Source: Oncomelania hupensis (Eukaryota > Mollusca > Gastropoda > Littorinimorpha > Pomatiopsidae). Taken from it: a stretch of DNA of 64,000 nucleotides. Under the pieces are notes generated by a model that was not told where the DNA came from, searched no databases, and saw only the letters and a list, made by a program, of their open reading frames with translations. The DNA lies in assembly GCA_036898135.1 (NCBI GenBank), contig CM072515.1:23292700-23356699 (forward strand). The letters are read 5' to 3'. Position numbers and translations under genes: made by a program. Positions 23,281 through 33,846 of this stretch are shown piece after piece (position 1 is the stretch's first letter; each line of letters starts with the position of its first letter).

Positions 23281-26200
23281 ATGGCATCGCACGAGGAGGC
23301 TGAAGGAGTGTCACCGATCGCGGCTCGTACGCGTTCTCGCGTGGGTGTCACGATGGACGAGCGCACGGCGGCAGCAGCTGATACGGGAGTCACCGATCTA
23401 CCTTCTGCGGACGAGCGACGGAGATCGCCGGTTAGGTCATCGCGTCGTGGGTCAGTGGTCGAGGAGTTGACGACGTTCGAAGCCAGAGACACAGTGAGTG
23501 ACCCTTTTGTGACGGGATTTGGTGTGACTGGCGGGATGTCGACAGGCGCCGACTTCTACGGAGACCAGGATCGACTGAGCGATGCAACGAGACTGAAGAG
23601 ATTCGAGACCAATCCTTACCGTTCTATCCACAAGGTCGAGGCGGCACCGACGCCGAAGACAGGACTATTCGCGGACGAGACGCCGATGGAGCGGATCTTG
23701 AGACTCGCCAAGCGCGAAGGACTGAAGGGTCAGGCAGCGTTAGACTACGCGATAGACCAAGCGGCTAGGGAGGAGGAAGCAAACCGGAGAGAGCGGGCGA
23801 GCCGGGAAGATGCAGACCGGAGAGAGAGAGAGAGGGAGAGAGAGATGGCACACGAGCTAGCGATGGCGCAGCTGACGTCGCAGGGCGCCGGGAACCGCAG
23901 GAATCGTCAACCCGAGTTCGAGACGGTCAAGCTCAGGTTACCGTTCTTCGAGGACAAAGACGACCTAGAGACCTACTTGTGTCAGTTTGAGCGATTCGCC
24001 AAGGCTCAAGACTGGAACAAGGACACGTGGGCTATTCGCTTGGGGACCTTGCTGAAGGGGAAGGCGAGGGAAGTTTACGTTGGTTTGAATGAGGACGACT
24101 CTGCCGACTATGAGATTCTGAAGGCAGCGTTGTTGGTACGTTTCAACCTGACGGCCGAGACGTATCGGAAGAAGTTTCGCCAGCTACGAAGGGAGCCACC
24201 AGAGACTTTCAAGCAGTACCTGCGGAAGTCAGAGTTGTTCCTGGAACGCTGGATGGGACTTGCGAACAAGAAGGCCACGTATGGAGACTTACTTGACCTG
24301 GTGCTGTTGGAGCAGATGATCAACGGTATGACGCCAGAACTGGTCACGTTCGTGCGCGAGCGCAACCCAGCAACGGTGGAGGAGGCCGCGACGTTAGCGC
24401 AGCAGTATGTCGACGCCAGAGCCGGGACCAACTTACGTTTCCCACCACGTCAACCCTTTACACCCAGGGATAAGAGCGAGGGTCGCAAGCCAGCGGGACC
24501 ACGACCCAACTCGCCGGACAAGCGGGAATGCTACAGTTGCGGGCAGAAAGGGCATCTGAAGCGGAATTGCCCGAAACGCGGCGAGAGGGCTGGAGCAGCG
24601 TTGCGCGTCTTGGAGGAGGAGAAGGAGGCAGGCAAGAGGGGAGACTCGCGTTTCCAGAGCCAGGTGATAGTGGAAGGTGTTCCGCTGACGGCCATGAGGG
24701 ACACGGGAGCTGACCTGATATGCTTGCGGGAAGGGGAGGTCGCCAACCTCAAGTACACGGGACGCACGCGGCGCGTAGGATTCGCCATTCGACAGTTGTC
24801 CAAGGCGCTACCGACAGCGTGGGTGCAACTGGAATCACCATTCTACACCGGGAGAGTGGAGGTAGTCGTGGTACCAGACTTGACCTACCCAGTAGTGATC
24901 GGCAACTGGGCGAGGACGGAACAGCAAGGTGACACAGCACTGCCGGTGTTCGTCGAGGGAGCCGCAGAGTGTTGCGCGGTGCAAACCAGAGCGCAGGCAG
25001 CCAAGGAGCAGGTTGCTGCAGAACCATTGGTGGTCGGACCAAGCAGGAACGTCGTCGCGACGCCGAAGGAGATTCGTCAACTGCAGTTGGGGGACGGCGA
25101 GCTTGCAAAAGTACGACAGCTAGCAGACCGGAAGGCGGGAAAGGAGAAACGAGGAAAGGGGCAAGTGGCATTTGTCTGGAAGCGGGGCCTGTTGTACCGC
25201 GAGTATACAGGACAAGACAAAGTGGATCACAGCCAGTTGGTGGTACCAGCCAAGCTTCGATCGGATGTACTGCGCATGGGACACGACACACCCATGGCTG
25301 GACATCTGGGAGTCAAGCGGACCCAAGATCGAGTGTGGGCTGAGTTCTACTGGCCTGGGATGTGCCGTGACGTCAGGAGGTACTGCGCGTCGTGCGACGC
25401 GTGCCAGCGGACGACGCCGAAGGGGAGAGTCAGGAAGGTGCCACTAGGGCGGATGCCAGTGATGGAGGTACCATTTCAGAGAGTGGGCATCGACCTGATT
25501 GGACCCATCCGACCAGCGTCTGAAAGGGGGCACCAGTACGTCTTGGTTACGGTGGACTTTGCTACACGGTACCCGGAGGCAATACCGTTGAAGAGGATCG
25601 ACACGCCACACGTAGCAGAAGCGTTGTGGGAAACCTGGACACGGGTGGGCATTCCCGAAGAAGTGTTGTCGGACAACGGGACTCAGTTCGTCAGTGACGT
25701 GATGAAGCAAGTGCACCACCTGCTATCCGTCAAGGGGATTCGGACGACGCCGTTTCACGCCCAGTGCAACGGTTTAGTCGAACGGTTCAACGGGACGCTG
25801 AAGTCGATGCTACGACGACTATGCCAGGAGCAGCCGCGCGAGTGGGACAGGTACATCCCTGCACTGCTGTTCGCATACCGGGAGGTACCGCAGGAGTCTC
25901 TTGGTTTCTCACCCTTCGAGTTGCTCTACGGACGAACGGTGCGAGGACCAATGCAGGTGTTGCGACAGCTGTGGACGAAAGAAGGACAGGACCCGGAGAT
26001 GCGTACCACGGCAGAGTACGTCGTGGATCTGAGGAACCGGTTGGAGGATACTTGCCAGCTAGCCCAGGAGCATTTGCGCAAGGCGACAACCAGGTACGCA
26101 GCGCAGTTCAACAGGAAGGCCGTGGACAGAACGTTCAAGGCGGGAGACAAAGTACTGGTACTGCTTTCCAGTAAGGCCAACAAGCTCGAGGTGGCGTGGA

Positions 26201-27846
26201 GAGGACCGTATGCGGTGCTGGAGCGCGTGGGCTCTTGCGACTACCGCGTCCAAGTCGGCAGAAACAGGAAGTTGTACCACGCCAACCTTCTGAAGCGCTA
26301 TGTGGAACGCCGAGGGGAACCAGAGACGACGGTAGCAGTGGTGATTGACCAGGCCGAAACGGAGGGGATGTCGGACATCAGCTACCAGGGTACGGTACCA
26401 CTGATACCGCTACGAGCAAGCGAAGGGCCGGGGAACGTACAGATCGACCCGACACTGTCTGCACTTCACCAAAGCCAACTACGGGAAGTGTGTCAACGGT
26501 ATGCCAGTCAGCTGACGGATTTACCCCAGCGCACCACCCTGGACGAGTGCGAGGTGGTGTTGACCGACGACAGCCCTGTGCGCATACGTCAGCATCCGCT
26601 ACCATTTTCACAGATGGAAGTCGTCAAGGGTGAAGTGGAATCGATGCTGGAGTTGGGGGTTATCGAACCCTGTACATCGCCGTACAGCGCACCGATCGTG
26701 TTGGTGAGGAAGAAGAGTGGAGAGGTACGATTCTGCATCGACTACCGTGGGTTGAACAAGGTGGTCAAGTTCGATGCTGAACCACTACCGGACATCGAGT
26801 ACTTGTTCGCCAAGCTAGGGAAGGCCAAGTACCTAAGCAAGCTGGACCTCACAAAGGGATATTGGCAGATACCTGTCAAGCAGGAAGACCGGGACAAGAC
26901 GGCGTTTACGACGCCGCAGGGCCAGTTCAGATGGACCACGATGCCGTTCGGTCTGAAGACTGCAGGGGCGACTTTCTCACGCATGATGCGGAAACTGCTA
27001 CGACCACTGCACCGAGCTGACGTCGACAATTTCATGGACGACGTCATGATCGCGACCGAGACGTGGGAGCAGCATCTGCAAGCGTTGAGAGCCGTGTTTC
27101 AGAGGCTGCAGGAGGTGCATCTCGCCGCTAGACCCAGCAAATGTTTCCTGGGATACAAGGAGCTGAGCTACCTGGGCCATCAAGTGGGGGATGGAGCGAT
27201 GAAGCCAGAACGAGACAAGTTGGACAAGGTGCGCCGAACGTGTCCACCGACAACCAAGAAGCAAGTCCGAGCGTTCTTGGGGTTGTGCGGATACTATAGA
27301 CGATTCGTGCCGCATTTCGCCGAGAGAGCGTTGCCACTGACCAACTTGACGAAAGGAGGGAAGAAGGGGGAGGTCAACTGGACGGATGACTGCCAGAGAG
27401 CTTTCGATGACTTGAAGAGAGCGCTGACCAGTGAGCCAGTGGTCAAGTTACCGAACCTGGACAAGGAGTTCATCCTGAGGACGGACGCATCTGAGCAAGG
27501 GCTAGGAGCTGCGCTGATGCAAGAAACCGGTGAGGGTGTGCAACCGGTAGGGTTTGCCAGCAAGAAGCTGCTGCCAGCAGAGCGAAACTACTCCACCATT
27601 GAGAAGGAGTGTTTGGCAGTTGTGTGGGCAGTACAACGTTTCGAACCATACCTGTTTGGACGGCACTTTTGGCTGGAGACAGATCATCGACCGCTGCAGT
27701 ACCTGCAGGGAACGCACCTCAACAGTGCCAGACTCACCCGGTGGGCTATGCAGTTGCAGGCGTACGTCTTCACAGTTCGACCAATTCCAGGGAGAGACAA
27801 CATTGAAGCGGATTTCCTCAGCAGATCTGACCCTGTGGAAGTTTAG
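23281..27846 (+). CDS. Element A gag-pol polyprotein, intact, 1521 residues
   Basis: A single ORF; the ATG at 23281 is chosen (in-frame codons upstream lack an ATG). Gag carries a charged helical stretch and a CCHC zinc knuckle starting at residue 417 (CYSCGQKGHLKRNC). Protease active site DTG begins at 474. Integrase follows: H2C2 finger from His668 with CASCDAC, catalytic D738, D798 and E834 (exactly 35 residues apart), and a GPY module near 975. Only then comes RT (CIDYRGLNK, SKLDLTKGYWQIP, catalytic FMDD at 1251-1254) and RNase H (TDAS D1402, IEKE near 1441, TDHRP D1468). Integrase upstream of RT is the reverse of canonical Ty3/gypsy. All catalytic residues are present, so it appears competent. 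There is no frameshift between gag and pol. Confidence 0.97.
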   Translation: MASHEEAEGVSPIAARTRSRVGVTMDERTAAAADTGVTDLPSADERRRSPVRSSRRGSVVEELTTFEARDTVSDPFVTGFGVTGGMSTGADFYGDQDRLSDATRLKRFETNPYRSIHKVEAAPTPKTGLFADETPMERILRLAKREGLKGQAALDYAIDQAAREEEANRRERASREDADRREREREREMAHELAMAQLTSQGAGNRRNRQPEFETVKLRLPFFEDKDDLETYLCQFERFAKAQDWNKDTWAIRLGTLLKGKAREVYVGLNEDDSADYEILKAALLVRFNLTAETYRKKFRQLRREPPETFKQYLRKSELFLERWMGLANKKATYGDLLDLVLLEQMINGMTPELVTFVRERNPATVEEAATLAQQYVDARAGTNLRFPPRQPFTPRDKSEGRKPAGPRPNSPDKRECYSCGQKGHLKRNCPKRGERAGAALRVLEEEKEAGKRGDSRFQSQVIVEGVPLTAMRDTGADLICLREGEVANLKYTGRTRRVGFAIRQLSKALPTAWVQLESPFYTGRVEVVVVPDLTYPVVIGNWARTEQQGDTALPVFVEGAAECCAVQTRAQAAKEQVAAEPLVVGPSRNVVATPKEIRQLQLGDGELAKVRQLADRKAGKEKRGKGQVAFVWKRGLLYREYTGQDKVDHSQLVVPAKLRSDVLRMGHDTPMAGHLGVKRTQDRVWAEFYWPGMCRDVRRYCASCDACQRTTPKGRVRKVPLGRMPVMEVPFQRVGIDLIGPIRPASERGHQYVLVTVDFATRYPEAIPLKRIDTPHVAEALWETWTRVGIPEEVLSDNGTQFVSDVMKQVHHLLSVKGIRTTPFHAQCNGLVERFNGTLKSMLRRLCQEQPREWDRYIPALLFAYREVPQESLGFSPFELLYGRTVRGPMQVLRQLWTKEGQDPEMRTTAEYVVDLRNRLEDTCQLAQEHLRKATTRYAAQFNRKAVDRTFKAGDKVLVLLSSKANKLEVAWRGPYAVLERVGSCDYRVQVGRNRKLYHANLLKRYVERRGEPETTVAVVIDQAETEGMSDISYQGTVPLIPLRASEGPGNVQIDPTLSALHQSQLREVCQRYASQLTDLPQRTTLDECEVVLTDDSPVRIRQHPLPFSQMEVVKGEVESMLELGVIEPCTSPYSAPIVLVRKKSGEVRFCIDYRGLNKVVKFDAEPLPDIEYLFAKLGKAKYLSKLDLTKGYWQIPVKQEDRDKTAFTTPQGQFRWTTMPFGLKTAGATFSRMMRKLLRPLHRADVDNFMDDVMIATETWEQHLQALRAVFQRLQEVHLAARPSKCFLGYKELSYLGHQVGDGAMKPERDKLDKVRRTCPPTTKKQVRAFLGLCGYYRRFVPHFAERALPLTNLTKGGKKGEVNWTDDCQRAFDDLKRALTSEPVVKLPNLDKEFILRTDASEQGLGAALMQETGEGVQPVGFASKKLLPAERNYSTIEKECLAVVWAVQRFEPYLFGRHFWLETDHRPLQYLQGTHLNSARLTRWAMQLQAYVFTVRPIPGRDNIEADFLSRSDPVEV

Positions 27847-27885
27847 GTTTTGAACTCTCCGTAGGTTCGTCTTGGGAGGGGGGTG

Positions 27886-29583
27886 TGTCACAGGGCAGCT
27901 GTGAAGAAAGCCATGTAGTCTGTGTGTGAAGAGTATAGGGGCGGGGGTGGTACTGCGTGTTGCCATATGTGTGATTATTGTTGTCTCGGGAGCGTGCAAA
28001 GCGTGGTAAACAGCATACGCCGGTTAGGCCAGGTTAGGAATGTGCTCACTATCGGCAGAACGTGTTTGACAGCAGTACAGTGTGGACAGTGTTTGTCTAG
28101 TGCTCTGTGGTTTTGCTGTGTTCTGGAATTAGGGTGGGACGGATATTAACGAAAAATAGTATCTGGTTCTGAGAAGAATACTAGTTTAAAGTTTGCCAAT
28201 TTCTAAAGTGATACGCTCGGTTGGAGTGTAGTTGTAGAAAAGCAAGCCTATTGGTAGTGTGGTAGGTAGTATTGAGGCATTGTCTACTACGGGAACTACA
28301 CACTACCGGATTACCCTAATTGGATGTACTTTCGTAGACGAGCAGTGGAGAAGGGGCTACGGGGTGCGGTTACATCGAACCGTGTGGGTTAGTGCAATGG
28401 TGGTTTTTTCCTCACTGTGCTAATAACCAAGGGCAGGCTGTTGGGGTGTTGAATGATAGCTGTGTGTGAGACAGGAGGAAGGATGAGAATGGTTGCACTG
28501 AGGAGAGGCAGAAGAAAGGAAGAGTGCGACTGAAAGAGGGAGAATGAGGGAGAAGAAAGGGGGTGGAGTGTGATGAAGGTAGGACGGAAGTGGTTGCTGT
28601 TGTTGTCGTTGGGGATGCTTGATATGAATAATGTGTTGGTGATTACATGTATTCATTGCAGCATCGTTCATTCCATGCATTCATTATTTCATTGAATTGT
28701 GTGATATGTAATTGTTTCCAGTGACGATAACAGTAGAAAGCGAGAGAGAGTCAAGGACGGGGAAAATAGACTGCAGTTGGACCCCTCAAGTGGCAGAAGT
28801 TTAGTGGAGTAGCTAGTGAGAGTGGGGGGGGGTAAGTGTGATGGAGGGAGGGGGACAGAATCAAGTGAACATGACATTTACGATGCGACAAGCATGTTGC
28901 AGGTTCGTCAAGGATTGTCGTTGAGGACTGAATTCGAGGATCGAGTTCGAAGTTCGCAGCTCAACGTTCGTCAATCCGCCAGTTCGTCGCTGGATAACGT
29001 GAGGCAGCAACGACGACGACACTTGGTCAAGTGGACCAAACATCATCAACATCGCCATTCGTTTGTCTACCACCTCTGTTGTCAGCGCCATCAACATCAC
29101 TCCATCATCATCGTCAGTGGCGACCGCGGGTGGCAACGCTCCTTCGTTTGGACGTCAACGGAAGGGAGTGGATACTTTTGAGGAGACTTTACCAGGGACT
29201 GCATTTCGCCAGGTGGGCCCGTTTTGTGTTGTCCCTCTCCTACGCTTAACCCCCCTGTCTGTTTGTGAACACGTGCCTCGGACTTTGGCTGTGCACGTTC
29301 GATTTGAGGACGTTGGTCGATTAGCGACCCCCGATCACCCACGAACCATTGCATCGTTCCATTGACCCATTGATTGTTTCATTACCATTTCTTCGTTTCA
29401 TGTGTAAATGTTGTATGTGTATGAGTGTGTGGTGTGAATGAATAAATAGCTTGAAAGTTGTATATTATTTGTTGTGTTTTTCATCCCTTCACGTCTGCGG
29501 GAAATCGCCATTCTGTCTGGGTTGTCTGCGTGTGGAAGGTGTTTGTTTGTGGCGTCTGCCCAGGGGGAGTCGTGGCGGTGACA
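27886..29583 (+). repeat. 3' LTR of element A
   Basis: 1698 bp, identical to the 5' LTR apart from one extra G in a homopolymer. It follows the purine tract directly and is followed by the GTGCA target duplication. Confidence 0.97.
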
Positions 29584-29910
29584 GTGCATATGTGTATGTG
29601 TGTGTGTGTGCGCGCAGATCTTGGTTATATTGTTACATTATGATGTTATGGTTATGAAGTTATTTTGTTTTACTAATTGTTTTTGTTACAAGCCCCAAGG
29701 GCAAGATGTAAAAAAGCACACTCAGTGCTTACTCTTTTTACCATTGTTAAATAAAATTATTATCTTATCATATCTAAGTCTTCTCCTGATCTGTTCTGTT
29801 CAAACTGCTGCTTCCATATTGCCTCATCCATTGTGTGTGTGTGTGTGTTTGTGTGTGAGTATGCATTTGTGTGTGTGCATTTGTGGGGAATAACTTTGTT
29901 TATTATACAG

Positions 29911-30345
29911 GGAGTCACGGTGACCTAATGGTAGAGCTTTGGCTTGCGGATCTGAAGGTCCCGGGTTCGAGCCCAGGCCGGGGCATTGTGTTGTGTCCTT
30001 GGGAAAGACACTTTACTCCCGTTTCCTACTCCTTCGGATGAGAGTATAAACCGAGGTCTAGTCTGTGCCGCATACATTCCATCATAACAGACTTTAAAGA
30101 TCCTGACGCTCATGTCCTAGACGGGTGAGTGCCGGTGACAAGAACACACCCAGTATGCACATAAGTCCTTCTCCCCCATCCCTGGCTGCCCAGGATTGTG
30201 CTCAGTCATCCGGGCGTCAGACCATGCGCCAAAAGGCTGCGGGTGGGCGTCTCGGGCGGCTTGAGTTAGATCCTGTATTGGCCAGCGCTTTGAGCAGCTC
30301 TTGAGCTGGTAAAGTGCTATATAAGAACGATTAAATAATACATTA
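29911..30345 (+). mobile_element. tRNA-derived SINE, near full length
   Basis: The head is tRNA-like, with an internal promoter box A at 29921-29931 (TGACCTAATGG) and box B at 29964-29974 (GGTTCGAGCCC). A conserved body of about 330 bases follows, and the 3' end is GCTATATAAGAACGATTAAA with an AT-rich tail. Copies of the 3' part are at 6898-6950, 45788-45890 and 58372-58490. The stretch 29589-29910 before it holds only GT-rich simple sequence. Confidence 0.85.
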
Positions 30346-31297
30346 AATAAATTATTGCCTCTCCCAAATCCACTTTGATTTCTTCTGCTCTCAGCCATTC
30401 TCTCTATGTTTTGTACTAATGTTTAATGAGTGAGTGCGTTTGGGAGTGCTTTGAACTGTTCCTTACTAGGAAAAGTGCCTTATAAATATCCTTATTATTG
30501 TAATTATTACTTTGAAGCAAAATGTTATCAATCATGCAATCCTCTTTGGGTGGAGCTGGCAGTTGGCCAAGAATGAATTCTTCTTTCTCATTTCCAGCGA
30601 AGTCTGGGTAATGTCAGGGTGCTTGGGACACAAGGGTGGACTGGAATACATCCGATTTTTTTTTTATTATGTCATTTTCAACCAATGCAAAAAACAAAAC
30701 CACGGGCGAGGTTGAAAATAAAGGTGGCGTTTGGATACAAGCGGACTTGATATTGTCCAATTTTTGCTGCATTCTTTATCACGACTTGGATTTATAAACC
30801 TCTGATAATATGGTTTCTAAGCCTGTTATTAATGATGGAATGTTAAGGAGAGAGAGAATAAATGAAAGTTTATTGCTAAGTTTGCAAATAGTGTAATTAG
30901 AAAACATGCATTGTTAGAGTTGCTTCGTCACCCTAAATTGGTAACGATTGCCGAATCGGTCAGTCACAGAGAGGAAGTGGTATTGATATAAGTTCTCTAG
31001 TGCCAGCAGTGTTTTCAAGGGGGGATTGTGAGGGGAGTAGTTTTTCTATTGGCCGCCTATCTCAAGCAGTTTGTCGTCATGCTGTGACAGTTCTGTGACG
31101 TGGTTCCAGTCGTCCTGGAGCCGATGTCCTAAAGGGAAAAAGAGAGCTGCGTGTACTACAGTGACCACTTGGACCTGTCTCATCCTGTGTTGCGTTGTGT
31201 TGTCCATACCGAGAATAGCTACCGGTAGCACAAGTACCTGGAAGATTCCTAAGTGGTCATTTTGTTTGTGTGCAGCATATTTGTATAGCATGTATAT
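30346..31297. other. Intergenic DNA between SINE and element B; nothing recognised
   Basis: No coding region, RNA gene or repeat boundary could be supported. The open frames here are short and match nothing I recognise. Confidence 0.5.
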
Positions 31298-31302
31298 ATT
31301 TT

Positions 31303-31938
31303 TGTTACGTTGAAACGTGAACGAAAGTATGTCGGAAGCGCGCACGATAGATCTAATCGTTTCGTTTTGCAAAGTATTCAATAATGGTGTTTATTTACCT
31401 TTGATTTGAGTTTGCATTGTTGTTAGGAGAGGCTTTGTATAACGTTGATAATTTGCGTTAGTCGATATTATTTGAGAATCTTCTGGATATGCGTGTTTAC
31501 TCTTGATAGAAATTTCCCGATACATGTCGAAGCAAGAGGTCGTTCTGGAAGATATAAAAATATGTATTGACGTAAGTCAGTGATGACGATCTTTTATTCG
31601 ATTGGTGGCAGTGCGTCATTTCTACAGTATTCGAAATTCTTCCGGAAGAGAGAGAGGTTATTTAATCGTGTGCCGAGTTGCTGTTGAGATAGTAAAGTTG
31701 TTGATAGTGATTTAAAGAGTTGCTGTGAAAGTTGTTGAGTTGAGTTGAGAATTGTATGCAGTTGTTGGTGTGTGCTGAATAAAAGTGGAAAACTTCATAC
31801 GTCGACTTTGTGACTTGTATGCTGTTTGGACGGGCTGCGTGAATAAACGAATCTGATTTACACAACTATCAGGAATTCAAGCATCGGGGCTGAATCAGAT
31901 ACTGATAGAAAAACACCAACATCAAATCGAGTGTAACA
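31303..31938 (+). repeat. 5' LTR of element B
   Basis: 636 bp, TGTTAC...GTAACA. It has a TATAAAAA box at 31553-31560 with TTCTGGAA (a TTCnnGAA pair) immediately upstream at 31543-31550, and AATAAA signals at 31778-31783 and 31842-31847. Confidence 0.96.
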
Positions 31939-32365
31939 TTTTGGGGGTCAAGCCGCGATTCACGCCATAGCCAAGGGTTCAACTGCTACAACAAGCGAGT
32001 CAACGTTACGAGAGGCAGTCATCGAGGGTAGCCGCCAACGAGTTGCGTCGAGAGGGGCCAACATACTGGGACTACATCCGATAGGTTCGGGTTGACTGCA
32101 AGGGCGTGTAGTCGCTGAAGAGTTGCTTCGTGAGCGAACAACAGATCGGGACTACGTGGTTGCCGTAAGACTACGTCGAGGGACAGTCTCGGAGCTACAT
32201 CGCCAGTATTAGAGAGAGCGACGAGCGGACGTCGCGTCTACTTCAGCACAGGAGCGTGTACATCAACACCAGCGTGGTGCAGCGTCGCATACGACGAGGA
32301 CAGCGGGGCCTGCGTCAGCGAAGGCGACTAGTGACAAGCATCAGCGCTACTGCAGAAAGCGTGCT

Positions 32366-32505
32366 GTTCTAGAACAGTCTAGAAGAGTGCAGCACAGTCA
32401 AGAACTTTCTAGAAAAGAACTTTCCAGAAAAGAACTTTCCAGAAAAGAACTTTCCAGAAAAGAACTTTCCAGAAAAGAACTTTCCGGAAAAGAACTTTCC
32501 AGAAA
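32366..32505 (+). promoter_or_regulatory. Heat-shock-element-like array (seven 15-bp units) in the element B leader
   Basis: Seven head-to-tail 15-bp units (32401-32505, consensus AGAACTTTCCAGAAA) stand just before the gag ATG. Each contains GAAnnTTCnnGAA, the three-pentamer heat shock factor site. Just upstream, 32367-32385 adds TTCTAGAA and TCTAGAA. Element and pattern are read directly; binding by heat shock factor is inference. The same units also read in frame with gag as repeated RTFQK. Confidence 0.5.
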
Positions 32506-32514
32506 AGCATTAAG

Positions 32515-33846
32515 ATGGCTGATTTCTGGCAGAAAGGAGTTGAACTAAATCTAAAAGGAAAACAGCTGACGGAGTACGTCAAGTCTCAAGAGAGAATATG
32601 GCGTGAAGAAAGAGAAATAGAATTAGAACAGAAGCGTCTAGAATTAGAAGAGCAGCGACGCCGAGAAGAAAAGGAAGAACAGCGTCGCCGAGAAGAAAAA
32701 GAAGAACAACGCAGGCGTGAAGAAAGAGAGTTCGAAGCGCAGCGACGCCGAGAAGAAAGAGAAATGGAAGAGAGACGACTTCAGCACCAGCTAGAGTTGG
32801 CGCGTATCCAAAACAATCAGCATGCGCCACAAGTCGTCAGCGACCACATGGCTCCAAAATTGCCAGCCTTCGTCGACGGGAAGGACCAGATCGACAGCTA
32901 TCTGGCGAGATTCGAAAGGTTCGCCGAAAGCTCCAACTGGCAACCTCGAGACTGGGCGATTCGACTAAGTGCACTTCTGACAGGGCAAGCGCTCGAAGTT
33001 TACACCAGACTGTCGAACGATGACGCCAAAAACTATGACGTCTTGAAAGAGGCCCTACTGCATTGCTACAGCTTCACAGAGAAGGGCTACCGTAAACGCT
33101 TCCGTGAATGCCGGCCTTTGTCAGACGAGACACCAAAGCAATTTGTGGAGCGCCTGTCGTCATACTTACACAAGTGGGTGGAACTATCAGGCAAAGGGAA
33201 GTCTTACGATAGTCTCCATGACCTGATCGTGAAGGAGCAATTCCTCAATGCCTGTCGCAAGGACCTGGCGACCCACTTAGAACTACAGAAGCTGCAGACG
33301 CTTAATGATGTGACCGAGGTTGCCGAAAGATATCTCCTCGCTCACGGAAAAACGCTGGGGCCACCCAAGGCGATGAAACCATTTCAGAAGACTGGAAACC
33401 ATGGGAACCAGATCCAGGGGAGTCAGACGAGTCAGAGACACACGGACTCCACGCCACCTTCCAGGGAAGGGCAGTCAAGAGGATGTTTCATCTGCAACGC
33501 TACAGACCACAGAGCTGCCAGCTGCACTCAAAGCAGAAATAGCGGACAGCGGAGCAGTACGGACAATGCAGCGGCGTGCAACCGGCAGAGGCGGTTCTCC
33601 AATCAACGGCAAACCAGTAGATCTGACCATCAAGTGTGCGGCGGGAGCGTCATTCTTCCGAGTGAGACCGAGCGCGCAGCTACTCCTGCGGACGTGCAAG
33701 AGTGCATAACCGATGGCCAACTTCTCCTTGCCAACGGAAAATCCATCCCCGTCGTCGCCAGCGCAGCTGTGACCGTCCAGAACATGCCTGTTTCAAAGGG
33801 ACGCGTCGGAAATCATGAAGTGACTGTCTTAAGAGACTGGCTGTAG
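32515..33846 (+). CDS. Element B gag (with start of protease region), 443 codons
   Basis: Structural nucleocapsid protein of the retrotransposon. ATG at 32515. Residues about 20-100 form a strongly charged, repeated E/R-rich coiled coil (QRRREEKEE units). A retrotransposon-gag core follows (DSYLARFERFAESSNWQ, WAIRLSALLTGQALEVY), aligning with gag of element A (ETYLCQFERFAKAQDW). A CCHC knuckle starts at residue 324 (CFICNATDHRAASC). The frame ends at TAG within the expected protease active-site segment, just after LRDW, where the frame is broken. Gag itself looks intact. Confidence 0.9.
   Translation: MADFWQKGVELNLKGKQLTEYVKSQERIWREEREIELEQKRLELEEQRRREEKEEQRRREEKEEQRRREEREFEAQRRREEREMEERRLQHQLELARIQNNQHAPQVVSDHMAPKLPAFVDGKDQIDSYLARFERFAESSNWQPRDWAIRLSALLTGQALEVYTRLSNDDAKNYDVLKEALLHCYSFTEKGYRKRFRECRPLSDETPKQFVERLSSYLHKWVELSGKGKSYDSLHDLIVKEQFLNACRKDLATHLELQKLQTLNDVTEVAERYLLAHGKTLGPPKAMKPFQKTGNHGNQIQGSQTSQRHTDSTPPSREGQSRGCFICNATDHRAASCTQSRNSGQRSSTDNAAACNRQRRFSNQRQTSRSDHQVCGGSVILPSETERAATPADVQECITDGQLLLANGKSIPVVASAAVTVQNMPVSKGRVGNHEVTVLRDWL

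Larger units (their letters stand above)
21199..29583 (+). mobile_element. Element A: complete LTR retrotransposon, Gmr1-like (gypsy proteins, integrase before RT)
   Basis: An 8385-bp element bounded by LTRs of 1697 and 1698 bp and by the exact 5-bp target duplication GTGCA (21194-21198, 29584-29588). The LTR ends are inverted TGTCAC...GTGACA. One uninterrupted gag-pol ORF lies between, and a purine-rich tract (27876-27885) precedes the 3' LTR. The domain order is gag, protease, integrase, RT, RNase H. The two LTRs differ only by one G in a homopolymer (about 22137-22144 against 28823-28831), so insertion is very recent on an evolutionary scale. It inserted beside a GT-rich stretch in the GRIN1-WDR3 intergenic region. 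Confidence 0.97.

Noticed and set aside
32401..32505. CRISPR-like array
   Set aside because: Units are contiguous 15-mers with no spacers in a eukaryotic retrotransposon; a minisatellite, not CRISPR.
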